From: Mansonella perstans
Lineage: Eukaryota > Nematoda > Chromadorea > Rhabditida > Onchocercidae
Direction of reading: 5' to 3'
NCBI GenBank assembly: GCA_037074765.1
Contig: JBAMDO010000562.1
Span: forward strand, 434,001 to 498,000
DNA length: 64,000 nucleotides
The notes under the pieces are model-generated. The model saw only the letters and a program-made list of their open reading frames with translations. It was not told the origin of the DNA and did no database searches. Positions 12,001 to 22,590 of the stretch are shown here, in pieces. The stretch's first letter is position 1; each line of letters begins with the position of its first letter. The position numbers were made by a program, and so were the translations under genes.

Positions 12001-15000
12001 GAACTATCCAGTTAGTTGTTGCAGCTAATTCCGATCACTTCAAAAAATACGGTTAAATTAACTCCAAAAAACCAAGCAGTAGCAAAAACTGGCTAAAAAT
12101 CTTGAAAAAAAAGTAGTTTCTAGAATTATAGCACAGACATTCTTCGTAGCATGAATAAATGTATACGAAAAATAAGTGACCACAGATTCAGTGGAAAGAA
12201 ATCTAATCAGACATAGATTATCTCTACAGATTTGATCTGAGATTATGTTTCGTTTACATTTTGAGCAAATTTTTTATTTGCTCAAAATGTTTTATGCGGT
12301 TCTTCGGATAATCATATTAATCAACCTCTCATCATGTTCTTCGTCAATTTTCCGTCTTCCGTTCCAGAAAATTGAATAGTTCAAAACTAACTATTAAAAC
12401 GCTGAACTTGCAAACAATTTTCATAGAAATCGCAGAATTCATCAAACCGACAAGCATCACATTCTGCAAAAACAAAACATAGTGCACAAGCGTTACTTTC
12501 CTTATTTTATTTATTCTTTTCAGTTGAAAGAAGGAAAGATATGTAATGCAGCATATTCTCACTGAATTATAAGAAAAGAAAATTGAATTAGTAAGGAAAT
12601 TATTTGTCACTAGAAGCATCGCAAATAGAAGGACGACATACAAGTACAAAACAAAATTAGAATCCAGATTAACAACTTAATTAGAGTGGTCAGAATAACA
12701 AGCCATGTGCTGGTTGATGTAAAATGTTCTATGACTGTATAAATTTAGAATATCTTAAAATTTGAAAAACCATTACTCATAAAGGATCATAAAGATAATG
12801 CTGAAGCATGCTGACTCAATAATAAAGTCAGAAATAAGAGTAATCGTTTTAACATGCACTTCACAAACTGGAACTTACCAAATGGCCTGCTCCGCCGATA
12901 AGTACATTCAAATCTACGACATACAAATCTCACTTTAGGACCTTGACCACCACATTCTAAGGACACTCGGCAAGCTAAAAAACGACTCAAGACTTTTATT
13001 TGGCTCTTCTTCCTCTTTTTCAGATCATGATGTAATTAAAATTCTTGTTAAATGAAAGGACAAATGAAACAGAAACAGCAAATAAGAAGGGAAGAATTTT
13101 TATCGGAATCAATAGTATATGCTTATCTCAAAACAAAGAAATTTTGAATATTGACCAAAGTGCATATGAAAATGATCTGGAAGATATTCAGAGCATGTTC
13201 ATCGATGCTAAGCATAAAAAATGTTCAACTGGTAACAAATGAATTTCGAGAACATATAATTTATCAGTTCCAGAACAAAAACCCACTTCGATGTGGCAGA
13301 ACCCATGGTGACTCCTTGCATCCACCATCGGAGTCACATGCCGCACGAAAAGTACATTCATTGTCGCTTTTACAACCTGAACTAATGCTTGCTATCAGTC
13401 TACTCGTAACGTAAATTATTAATGACAAGATCAAATAACTCAAATAACTGTTCAAGCAAAACAAGCATGTCTCATAGTCATTGCACAATTTTATATATCT
13501 AAAAAAACATGAAAGAAAAAGCGTCTATCAAAATGGTTCGAAACTTACGCTCTCTAACAGTAACCCAAAATGGATGATAGCAAGTGTTTCTTATGCATGT
13601 GGCATAACGTGAACATTGATTTTTCTTATCACAGGCTATAAATAATTTTATAATTATCTATAACACTGTTATGATTAATGCTCTTAAATTCCAATCTCAG
13701 TTTCTTGACCAGAAATCAACAGCTCTTTTCTGCTAATTTAATTTTGTTTCTTAATGATCACTTTACAATCATTTGAAGCGATCATTTAAATGGAGTAAAT
13801 TTACCGCAAAATGGAACCTTTGGTATATATGTCGTATTCGTTCACACTTTAATTTTATGTGTTTTCATACGAAATTAAATTTTCATTTTCCGAAAAATTT
13901 TTTTCTTTTAAGAAATAACATTTCAAAAAAAGACAGTGAAGTAATGCACTCAATATCAATCTAAAAACTACGAGTGGAAATCCCACTGTTTCTATAAATC
14001 CGTTTAACAAATAGAATCTTTTGTTCTTTAAAAAATAATGTCAAAGCTATGTAACTTACACTTCATTTCAGCACGCTCAAACGGAGGTGGAAGCTGGCAT
14101 ACAAATGAGCGAACCTGCTCGTAGTCGAAACGGGTTTCACGACAAATGGCATTATCATAACCTGTTGCTTCAGCACAAAACTCTGGTTTTTCATTGGCGC
14201 ACGCTAAAAAAATATAATAAGCTTATTTAAAGGCCAGATAAAGCTTGCAGGAGAGATTGCAGTTACCGTTTATGCATAATGGTAGACGTTATTCTCCGCG
14301 CTAGTTAGACTGTCGAATTCACAATGTCTAATTTTCGACGTGGACTAATTTCTTAATTTGTGGAATTTCGACCAAAACAATAATTAAAAAGAAAAATCTC
14401 GCTTAAAATAGAAAAAATACGGATATGAAGGAAAGATTCCGTTATATATCTGCTGTCAGACATGTTATAACACTTTTTATAAAAACCACACTTGAAACCA
14501 GGCGGACAATTCGCGTCACTGTAACAGTGACCTGAAAATGAAGAACTTTACCGAATCACTCAAATAAATAAAATAAAATCAGACTTTTTGCAAGCCTTAT
14601 TTTCCGCGAAAGTCTGACACTACAAAGTCATTGTGAAGCAAAACCAAGAGATGATAACTAACCAGGTCGAGTATCAGCTATATCAACAATCAATGGGAGG
14701 CGTTCTTGACATGAACCACCTCGGCAAACTTGTTTTGTGGGACAGTCATCGTCGACGTAACAATCTTTAAATGGACTTTTCTAGCATTATTTTCATATCA
14801 ACAACTAAAATTAATTTTATCATTTCCTCAGGAAACTGGATGTGCTAGAAACTATAGCATCTCTTTGACTTCCGCGACTAGGAAAATAATTAATATCAGC
14901 AAATTAATATCAATATCAGCAGATTTTCTACAGATTCGATCAATATCGATCAACACATCAGATCATGAATAATCAAAAAACATTGCCCATTTAAATTTAA

Positions 15001-15676
15001 CATCTACAGCACTATTTACACTTCGGATCAGAAAGCATTCAATTTTTTCAACTAACTGAAAAACATTTTTAAACTTATTTTCATTGCGCTCATTTGTTCC
15101 AAATATCCGCAAGACTGAAGTTACTTCACTATGTTTGACTTATTCATTATGTTTTTCATTATATTCTTCATTATATTTGAATTCTAACAGGGATAAGTTT
15201 TGAATTCTATAATATTTCCCAAATATAATTCGTAAATACTACCTTCCTTCAATTAGTAAGAATATTATTGCAACTTACAAAATTCGAATTAATAGTTCAT
15301 TTATAAGTGTTTTTTATAATGCTGGGAGTAAACAATTTTCTTCAATTTCACTTTTATTCGTTTATTTCTTCATGAGTAAAAAACAATAATCAAATATAAC
15401 AAATAGTTAATTTTGACCACTACAACACGAACGCTTACTTTCAATTTCCATCCTACCGGATATCACTTTGCCCAATTTTCCAACGCAGCGACGCCATTCA
15501 CATCGTCCACTTTCACAGTCATTATTGGTTCTGCATTTTTCTGAAATTCGCTGTACCAAATTTAGAAGAGAATTTCAAAGAATTTCAAAAAAGCGAAGGA
15601 CAACTTGAATCATAATAAAAGGAAAAGAGGAAGAGAAATGTTTCAAAATACAGTAAATGAGCTAAATTTCAGCATA

Positions 15677-15707
<31 letters not shown>

Positions 15708-16008
15708 GAATTTTCAAATATAAAGAAAGCACTGCAAAAATATTCATTTAATACTTGTTTTTCTTTAATCATTATAAAAATTAAAAAAAAAAAAAAAAAA
15801 GAGTTTTAAAAGGATACGATTGCTGGAAAGAGAGATACATGCAATGGATTCTAGCAGTTGTTTAATTAAACAAAAAATGCACAGAATCATGTATTCTCTT
15901 TGAAGCAGTTCGAAAATTGAGACAGCTTTCGATTTAACAAAACTCACCGCATGACACACTCATGAAGAAATTTAAAAGTATGGTTAATAGAAGTGAAGAT
16001 ATAATCAT
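7954..16008 (-). CDS. Secreted four-Cys-module / double C-type-lectin protein, 18 exons
   Basis: Exons: 16008-15948, 15540-15439, 14764-14663, 14531-14487, 14203-14060, 13635-13549, 13376-13287, 12974-12879, 12463-12401, 11805-11750, 11094-10971, 10666-10553, 10199-10152, 9763-9711, 9348-9243, 8958-8917, 8522-8343, 7973-7954; 510 aa. Exon 1 encodes a signal peptide (MIISSLLLTILLNFF). Exons 2-9 are all phase 1-1, and most encode a small cysteine module of the form C-x5-C-x4/5-C-x4/5-C, resembling nematode EB modules; exon 5 is a longer six-Cys exon. Residues about 264-362 form a compact, degenerate C-type lectin domain (CTLD1); a Ser/Pro/Asn linker follows; residues about 378-506 form a full CTLD2 with WLGL and six cysteines. 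CTLD2 has QPE in place of EPN/QPD and WIS in place of WND, so classical calcium-dependent sugar binding is doubtful. Least certain: exon 9 (12463-12401), the CTLD1/linker exons and the 20-nt last exon. I do not recognise a specific orthologue. Confidence 0.82.
9021..9055. repeat. 35-base poly(A) run in an intron
   Basis: Uninterrupted A-run in a CTLD2 intron. Comparable runs occur at 7030-7052, 15680-15707, 15783-15800, 23000-23020 and, as T, at 7585-7612 and 25443-25466. No element body was recognised next to them. Confidence 0.8.
9616..9672. repeat. Intronic repeat, copy 1 (with 10298-10350)
   Basis: A stretch reading TTGAATACAACCGAACAACT, then GCCTCAATTTTAAGCCTATTTA, recurs diverged at 10298-10350. 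One copy is in an intron of CTLD2 (between its first two exons); the other is between CTLD1 and the linker exon. Confidence 0.6.
10298..10350. repeat. Intronic repeat, copy 2 (with 9616-9672)
   Basis: Diverged copy of the 9616-9672 segment in the same orientation, with roughly 80 percent identity by eye. It fits an old internal duplication within the gene. Confidence 0.6.
12256..12290. repeat. Perfect 15-bp hairpin in an intron of the four-Cys/CTLD gene
   Basis: ACATTTTGAGCAAAT, five-T loop, then the exact reverse complement. It lies in the intron between the last cysteine module and CTLD1. Confidence 0.85.
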
Positions 16009-17335
16009 TTTGTGTATTTTGGATGCAAGTAGTTGTTGACACAAATTTCCTTATTTAAATATTTGATTTTTTAAAGTTTATTTAAAAGTTTGGAAAGTGA
16101 TGATTTGCATAATAATGAAATGCTTCATGAAATGAATTTACATAACAAGTGCCATTCTTCATCACACTATTAGCTTTTAAAAAAAGCAATTTTTTTTGGA
16201 TTTTTTTCTACAAAATTTTTTTGATTTCACAAAAAAATCATCAAATAAAAATGAAGCAATTCTTTTCATTTTAAATTAGCATAAAAATGCAAATAAGATC
16301 ACACACTGTTCGAAATGCTATACTGTTCCAAATTTGTTTCATTCTTCGCTATTTGCCAATTTAAATTTTGAATCACCATTTGGAAAACATTATGCATTAT
16401 TCGGATTACTGTAATTGTCTAGATTACATTGCATTCCTTATGCTGCTAAACATTTCTGATTTCCAACTAATAGTTATGCCACCGATATTATTAAGAGGAG
16501 CACCATGATACATGGTTGAAATGCTTTCTCCAATCCAGTGTGTTCGATATTGCCATATCGTTCCATATATATCTCGAAAATGTGATGTATCATTTGTTGA
16601 AGTCGCGGGGAAAAAAAGTAATGGATTATTTGGTTCTCCTTAAAAAAATTCATTTCATCATTACAACATGAAGAATATTTACTTCATTTAATTTGCTACG
16701 AAGTAAAATATTTAGCAAAAAACATATTTTTATTGCACAAATAAACAACAAAAAGATAAGCAAAGCTTCTGAAGGCTTTCTGAAGGCTTCTGAAAACAAG
16801 CTTCTAATGCGATCCGATGAGGACCTCTTATAGAAGAAGATACGTAGTAATCGGATGATACATTTATTTGCCTATTCAATCGACGAAGAACTTAAATTTT
16901 GTAACTTTTCATGAAATATTCCAAAACTTTTGATTTTTTAAAAAATTAGAAAAACGTAAGACTTCAGAATCTTGTTTTTTTTTAGTAAAATAAAAAAATC
17001 AGAAAAACGTGAGATTTCAGAACCTTGCGTAGGATTCAGAAACTTTCTTGATCAGCCACTTACTTAGATAAACTAATAGCTTTGTTAAAATAGATATGCA
17101 CTCAATAATTCTGACAAATTGTCAGAAGCTATTTCTACCATTGCACCTTCTCTGTTACTGGTGAGTCGGAAAGTTTCGTTGTCGAAAATGTTTTATCGTT
17201 GTTGAAAAGGCTTTACAGTTTCCTGTCTCTCCTATGTATTCCTTATCTTTCTTACGGTATTTTACATTCCTCTTTATCAGTTTACAACAAAAAGAAGAAT
17301 TTCCAGACAATTTCAAGGAAGGTAAACAGAATATC
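16009..17335. other. Divergent intergenic region
   Basis: This lies between the starts of the four-Cys/CTLD gene (minus) and the histidine-phosphatase gene (plus), so it should hold both promoters. No exon was recognised. A diverged direct repeat is visible: AGAAAAACGTAAGACTTCAG near 16950 and AGAAAAACGTGAGATTTCAG near 17000. Confidence 0.5.
17301..17306 (+). other. Possible trans-splice acceptor of the histidine-phosphatase gene
   Basis: TTCCAG ends 29 bases before the chosen ATG at 17336. It is a good nematode-type acceptor for a spliced leader or a 5'UTR intron. Confidence 0.4.
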
Positions 17336-18711
17336 ATGAATCCGATGACATTTTGGGTTGTACGACATGCTGAACGTGAGGATAATATCAATTCAGCGTG
17401 GCAGAAAAGTTCATTGTTGAAAAGTGATAATTCGCCGTTATCAAAGAGGGGACAAGGCTCGTTTGTTGAACGCAATCATTTAAAATTCTTGCATTGATAG
17501 TTCGCAATAGAATGAGAATGTTTGCTTAAAAAGGAGCATGTAGTAGTAGTTTCCATGCTTGTTAAATCGTTGTCGAAAAGTTGAATTATGTTGAATATGT
17601 TAATTTGAAGCAATGATACATGAATTTGGAGCAATGATACATGAAGTGTAATGATAGTTATTACTAGGTTAGATAAGATCATGAATAAAATCTTTTTGAA
17701 ATTTAACAGCAAAAGGCAAAAAATGACATATTTTATGTTACTATTTGAAAATGATAAGTAATGAAAAAATTGACAATTCCTATCATATACTACTATATAC
17801 TGAAGGCTAATTTCCAGGACAAGCGGATGAACTTGCTGTTCGTTTCAATAACATTCATTTAGACCACATTTTTGTTTCACCCTTTGATCGTACTCTCGAA
17901 ACAGCTACACGACTCCTACGAGGTCACAATAATGCTACTATAAAAGTTGAACCAGGATTATGTGAGGTATAATTTTTTTTTCGACAGATGATTTTTTTGC
18001 TTCTCATGATTTTCGTGCAATGATGAAAATTTGTAGGAAACAATGGTATTTTATTTTCTGATCTCTGTTATAAATTCATTTATTGTGAAACTTCCTTCTT
18101 GGTTACTTTCTCTTTTTTACTTATTTTTGCTCAATTTTTTATTGCTACTTTGGGTAAAATTTTTGTTGTAGGGATTATATATGTGTGAAGATCCTCCTGG
18201 ATATGAGGATCTGGATATCCTAAAAAAGAAATATCCACTTATTGATACAGATTATAAATCTATAATGCCATGGAAGCTTCCACAAGAAGGTAACGGTGAT
18301 GAAGCGTGTACACCACGTGTAAAAATGACTTTGGAAGGGATCGAGAAACGCTTTCCAGGTAATTAATAGCAAAAGAAGATGTCATTCGTGACACTTGCAA
18401 AAAACAATAAAGTATGGACGCAACAGAATCGCTAATCCAGTTGTGAAATTGAACATGTACAAATCATCTATTTTTCCTCTATAAAGTGAGAAATATTTTA
18501 GAACTGTTTGCTTGTTGCAGGTACTGAAGTTTTACTGGTATCTCACGGAGCTCCAATTGGTGCAGTTCATGAAGTGCTGGGTGGTTCATGGAAATATGTC
18601 GGCCAAGCAACAGTATCAAAGTTTGTCAAGAAATCTAAAGGTGGTTATATCAAAGAACTGAGCAATGATGCATCTCATCTTAGCGATAAAAGTAATCTTA
18701 GACCATGGTAG
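17336..18711 (+). CDS. Histidine phosphatase (phosphoglycerate-mutase-like), 4 exons
   Basis: Member of the histidine phosphatase clade 1 superfamily, closest in style to nematode and UBASH3-like PGAM-domain phosphatases; the substrate is not predictable. Exons: 17336-17456, 17818-17966, 18172-18358, 18521-18711, in phase, 215 aa. Visible: VVRHAERED with nucleophile His at residue 11, the motif S-x2-G-x2-Q-A around residues 36-43, SPFDRT with Arg 65, PPGYED, and the second catalytic His in LLVSHGAPIG (about 161). No signal peptide or membrane segment if it starts at 17336. An upstream in-frame ATG at 17234 would add a hydrophobic stretch, but an acceptor-like TTCCAG lies between. Intron 1 appears to start with GC rather than GT (17457). 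The conserved G-x-x-QA spacing is restored only if both GACAAG copies flanking the intron are kept. The protein is slightly short for the family. Confidence 0.88.
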
Positions 18712-20945
18712 TGATTGAATTATTCTCACTTATTGGTTGGTATGATATCTCAATCATTAAATTCCTGAACTTGGTTAAATTACACAAGTTTGTAGTGACG
18801 CTTAAATTTGAAAGATGTTTGAAATCAGAGGACTGTGAAAAGTAATTGTTAGAATTTTCTTGCTCTTACTGTCTCCATATATTTTTGCTGAAACATATTC
18901 ATAGCTAAATTCCTGGCAGATTATTTTGTTGACCAAATTAAATTAATTCCCCCTTTTTTCTAGAATTCATTATGTTTGTGATATTCTAATTATGATTGTG
19001 TTAATCATCGGATTCATCTGCGCGGAAATATATTTGGTCAACAAAAATTCTGGGGAAATTTCTTTCTCGCTGAAATAAGCATTTAAAACTGCTTCAACTG
19101 CTTTAGTGTTTGAAACAACGAGTTCCACTAACTTTGTTATATTATTCTTGATCTGATTGCTTATCGTTTCAAAACTGTTCTTGGATAATTAATTAAAATT
19201 GTTAAAATTTCTATGGCAATATAAATTATTTTGATAAAGAAAAGAGAAAATCAATTTTAATCATCCTGTACCTGCGCTACAAAATGCGTATGGAAAACAT
19301 CGCTGGTTCGAAATCGCGTTGCATTGCAATTTTTCTTGAAGAAGTGTAATTATCTTTAAAGCAATCAATTTCCCTTTTTTATCTTTTGTTCTGCTGTGAT
19401 TTGGAGAAAAGTTTCGTTACTTCTGAACCATTACACATTCATTGATGAGAAAAGTGATGAATAATATTTAATTAGCAGATATACTCCATTTCAGTGGAAT
19501 CGGTTTTAATTCAAAGTTAAATCTCTTTGAAATTTTAAAGCAATGTTATTAGTGGTATTAACTCAAAACGATCGTTACTATCACTCAACTTTCATTGTGC
19601 TGTTCGAAGTTGATTGCAAGGTTGTTATCCAGAAGCATTCAGAAGAGTAGATAGATTGGTAGATTAGATAAGCTGACTGATAAATTCCATCCAAAAACTG
19701 CTTAACTTGTGACAATTTCTTCGCAACATATTTTCTACATTAGTAACCAAAAATACCATTTGTCAAGTCTATCAATCACTTAGTGGAGTAAGCTTGTTCG
19801 TGTCTGGATTCCTGTGTCGTAACCGTCCATCAGGAACTACCTAACGTGATCGTGTAGGTTGAAAAAGATACGCTTAACTGCATTACCGCTCAATCAACCC
19901 AAAAAATAGTCCACTTTTGTGATAACTTTAGAAATCTTAATTTTGATAATTTCAATATTCTGCCTTCGCTAGTTTGCTTAATTCGATTTTCATTCCTACG
20001 TAAGCGATGAGAATCACGCCTGCAGAGATTTAGAATGTTTTAAGAATCGTGGCTCTATTTCTTTTGAAAGGATGATATGCTTTTTTTGAAACTGAAGACC
20101 TATTACTATTATCTTCAATGGATGGATTTAGAGATTGAATTATTGGACAATTGTATCTGCTGAATAACGATGTATCTGCCAGCAAATTTTCAATGTGCAA
20201 TTGGACAGATTTTATTTTTTATCAGTCTAAATCAAATTTGCAAACTCTTCATCAAGAAATTTGCATTTACTTCAGTAAAAATGAACAATTAGTAGAAATC
20301 AATCTAATCGTTCAACTAACTATTCTTCCATCTTATTCATCATTTAATATTTACTTTATCAAGCTATGTATCTTGCATTTCACATCTCTTAATTCATTTT
20401 TAATTTTTTCAATTAAATAAAAAACATTTTTAAACAATTACGCCCATCTATTCCAAATAATCCAAGCCAAGGTTACTTCATTATATTTAATTTATTTTTA
20501 GTTTCAGCACGGATAAACGGATGTAAGAAACATTTTAACAAAACACCTAATTTATTGATACTATCTTCAGTCAGTAAAAATGTTATTGCAATTGTCAAGA
20601 AAATTTGATCCCCTCTCATATCCTATCCTTACCGAACCTTTGCAATCATCCAAGTGAGCATTTCTGCAAATCATCTGCGGACAAAATAGTTCGTTTCCAT
20701 TAAAACATATAACAGTTTTGCATTGCTATTTCACGGAAAATTTGTGACTGCTTTACGAATACTTTCAGATATCGTTTTGTATAAATTTACACATCTTTCC
20801 AGTCATCAATTTCGATATCAGAATTTTCTAGCCAATTTTGATCCCAGAAAAAGATTTTAGAAATGATATAATTTTATGATGATTATTTTTTGAAATTTTC
20901 GCTCTTTTATTATTTTCAAATAACTACTCGGTAAACCCTCAATTG
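18712..20945. other. Intergenic with a decayed fragment of the four-Cys/CTLD gene
   Basis: Apart from the fragment at about 20370-20690, no exon or RNA gene was recognised. The CTGGTTCGAAATC at about 19303 resembles a Pol III B-box, but no tRNA fold surrounds it. Confidence 0.5.
20370..20690 (-). pseudogene. Degenerate partial copy of the four-Cys/CTLD gene (intron 2 plus exon 2)
   Basis: In the same relative order and orientation this stretch resembles about 15030-15540. TTTTTTCAATTAAATAAAAA then CATTTTTAAAC parallels TTTTTTCAACTAACTGAAAA then CATTTTTAAAC near 15045. GGTTACTTCATTATATTT parallels AGTTACTTCACTATGTTT. CAGTAAAAATGTTATTGCAA parallels TAGTAAGAATATTATTGCAA. Beyond it, a minus-strand stretch with a CAG acceptor reads MICRNAHLDDCK, recalling KCRTNNDCESGRC of exon 2. 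The cysteine spacing is no longer intact and no joined frame exists, so it is probably non-functional. The alignment was made by eye. Confidence 0.5.
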
Positions 20946-21950
20946 ATGGTCAATCAAGAGGAACTTTATATGACAAATGAAAGCCAAAAACTAGAATTAA
21001 AAAATGTCAGATCTAACTATTCAAACTCATATTCTTATAATATAAGCTTGGAAGTGAAACAAGGAAAACAGCCGCAAAGCTCTTTACACATTGAAAATTT
21101 ACAATACGAAGAGTAAGAAGTTGCAAAATTGCTTTCTATATCAAAAGTACCGAGATGATGAAAAATAAAATTATTGTGGATTAATTGCGAGCTGTATGAT
21201 ACAAGATTAACAGAAGGAATCTTAGATAACATTACAAATATGAATAGTGAGAGATAATGTATGAAAAATTTTAAAAAACTAGTTTTACTAAATAAGAATT
21301 TTAACAGCTAGCCATTCATTTAGCATATTTATAAAAACATGTCAGGAAAGGATTAATAAACTTAAGAAATGCATCCATAATTATATGAAACCGAAAAGTT
21401 GCGTTTAGATACGAGCAGAATATCCAAGTTCAATTCACTCAGTACGGAACTTGGTCACAAACAACCCTGAGATTTGTCTCAATTTACAGTAGCTTTGATC
21501 TTGACATTATTGTAAATTCAAAAAAAGCTTTTGGTGACATTTTCCGCAGTCGAATAAAAAAAATGAAAAAAAAAAAAGAAACGAGACAGAATGAATTGAA
21601 AAATGCTGACCCATTTCATGATACCATGATACAAGTAAAGAATATTTTTCTTCCTCACATCGAAATACCTGATGAATTTATGAACAAATAATCATTTATC
21701 ATCCATGCATACCGCTGGATGATGATACCAGAATAATCTGTAGTCAATGAACTATCTGAATGAATGGAAATATAAATTTAAATGTTGTGGATGTAAAAGA
21801 TGTCCGACATCTAATTTAGAAGACTGCCATGGTAATAATTCAATTACATGAAGTTTTATGAGGTTGAGATTTTCTGAAGTAAATGTCGAAATGATATGTT
21901 GGAAGCCTGACCATGCAAGCCATCGAAACATCAGTCCACAGATTCAATAA
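20946..21950 (+). CDS. Unrecognised candidate gene, 2-4 exons
   Basis: Open plus-strand blocks with non-random composition join in phase: 20946-21112, 21409-21634, 21744-21831, 21880-21950, giving 183 aa. Exon 1 (MVNQEELYMTNESQ...) ends at a strong AGA|GTAAGA donor. Exon 2 follows GTTTAG and contains a Lys-rich run (KKMKKKKE). Exon 3 has KCCGCKRCP and EDCH; exon 4 has EMICWKPDH and then a stop. If the donor at 21634 is not used, exon 2 runs to a TAA at 21691, giving a two-exon, 149-aa protein. There is no signal peptide, and I recognise no family; the CCG motif alone is not enough to call a tetraspanin. It converges on PDS5. A further open block, 22047-22160 (with QWRQQTGKDQQNYLENRTG), may be another exon. 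It may be a real gene, a lineage-specific gene or a relic. Confidence 0.4.
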
Positions 21951-22590
21951 CTTCTGATTTCTTCCTGAAGGAAATTAAATTTAAAAAAAAAAATCCAAGA
22001 CACTCTCAAAGATTGAAAAAATTTAAATGAAAGACCGCTAGTGTTTAGTTCTAGGAAACAAGATGATCAATCAGAGCGGCCGCGACAATGGCGGCAGCAA
22101 ACTGGAAAAGATCAGCAGAACTATTTGGAAAATAGAACTGGAAGCCTAAACAAATATTCCCAGGTTGCAGCACGCTGACAGTTAGAATAACTTCAAAAAG
22201 TTATATTAAAAGCCGTTATTCCCAATTATATTTTAAGATGCTAAAAGCACGACGTAGAAACAGTGACTAATGATTGCAAAACTATTACGAGTTTCAAATT
22301 CCTCAAATCGAATCTCCTATTTCTACGATGATTTTTCACTGGAACATTGAACAGGTATTGCAGTTACAGCTTGTCGTGAACGCAGTCGTGTTGTTATGCC
22401 ACTCTGAATAAAAATTTAGTGCTTACTGATTTCTAAGAAAAATTTTTTCATATCATGGAAACGAGCGATTCTCATAACCCACATCACTGTTAGGTTCTCG
22501 AAGGAATTTTAAAATGCTGAAACTGAAATTAGGGACGAAAACAGATCGAAACGATAAAGAGGCAAACGGGCAATTGCATTTTCGGTAAAA
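21951..22590. other. Intergenic between convergent genes
   Basis: Apart from the orphan open block at 22047-22160 (locally GC-richer, with a GCGGCCGC at 22078), nothing was recognised. Confidence 0.4.

Noticed and set aside
12344..12649. 101-aa minus-strand ORF as a separate gene
   Set aside because: Reads as hydrophobic AT-rich noise; the part with meaning is the cysteine-module exon 12463-12401 in another frame.
19295..19330. B-box-like CTGGTTCGAAATC as a tRNA gene
   Set aside because: No acceptor, D or anticodon arms can be folded around it.
20151..20420. 89-aa plus-strand ORF
   Set aside because: Overlaps the decayed duplicate and reads as low-complexity hydrophobic sequence.
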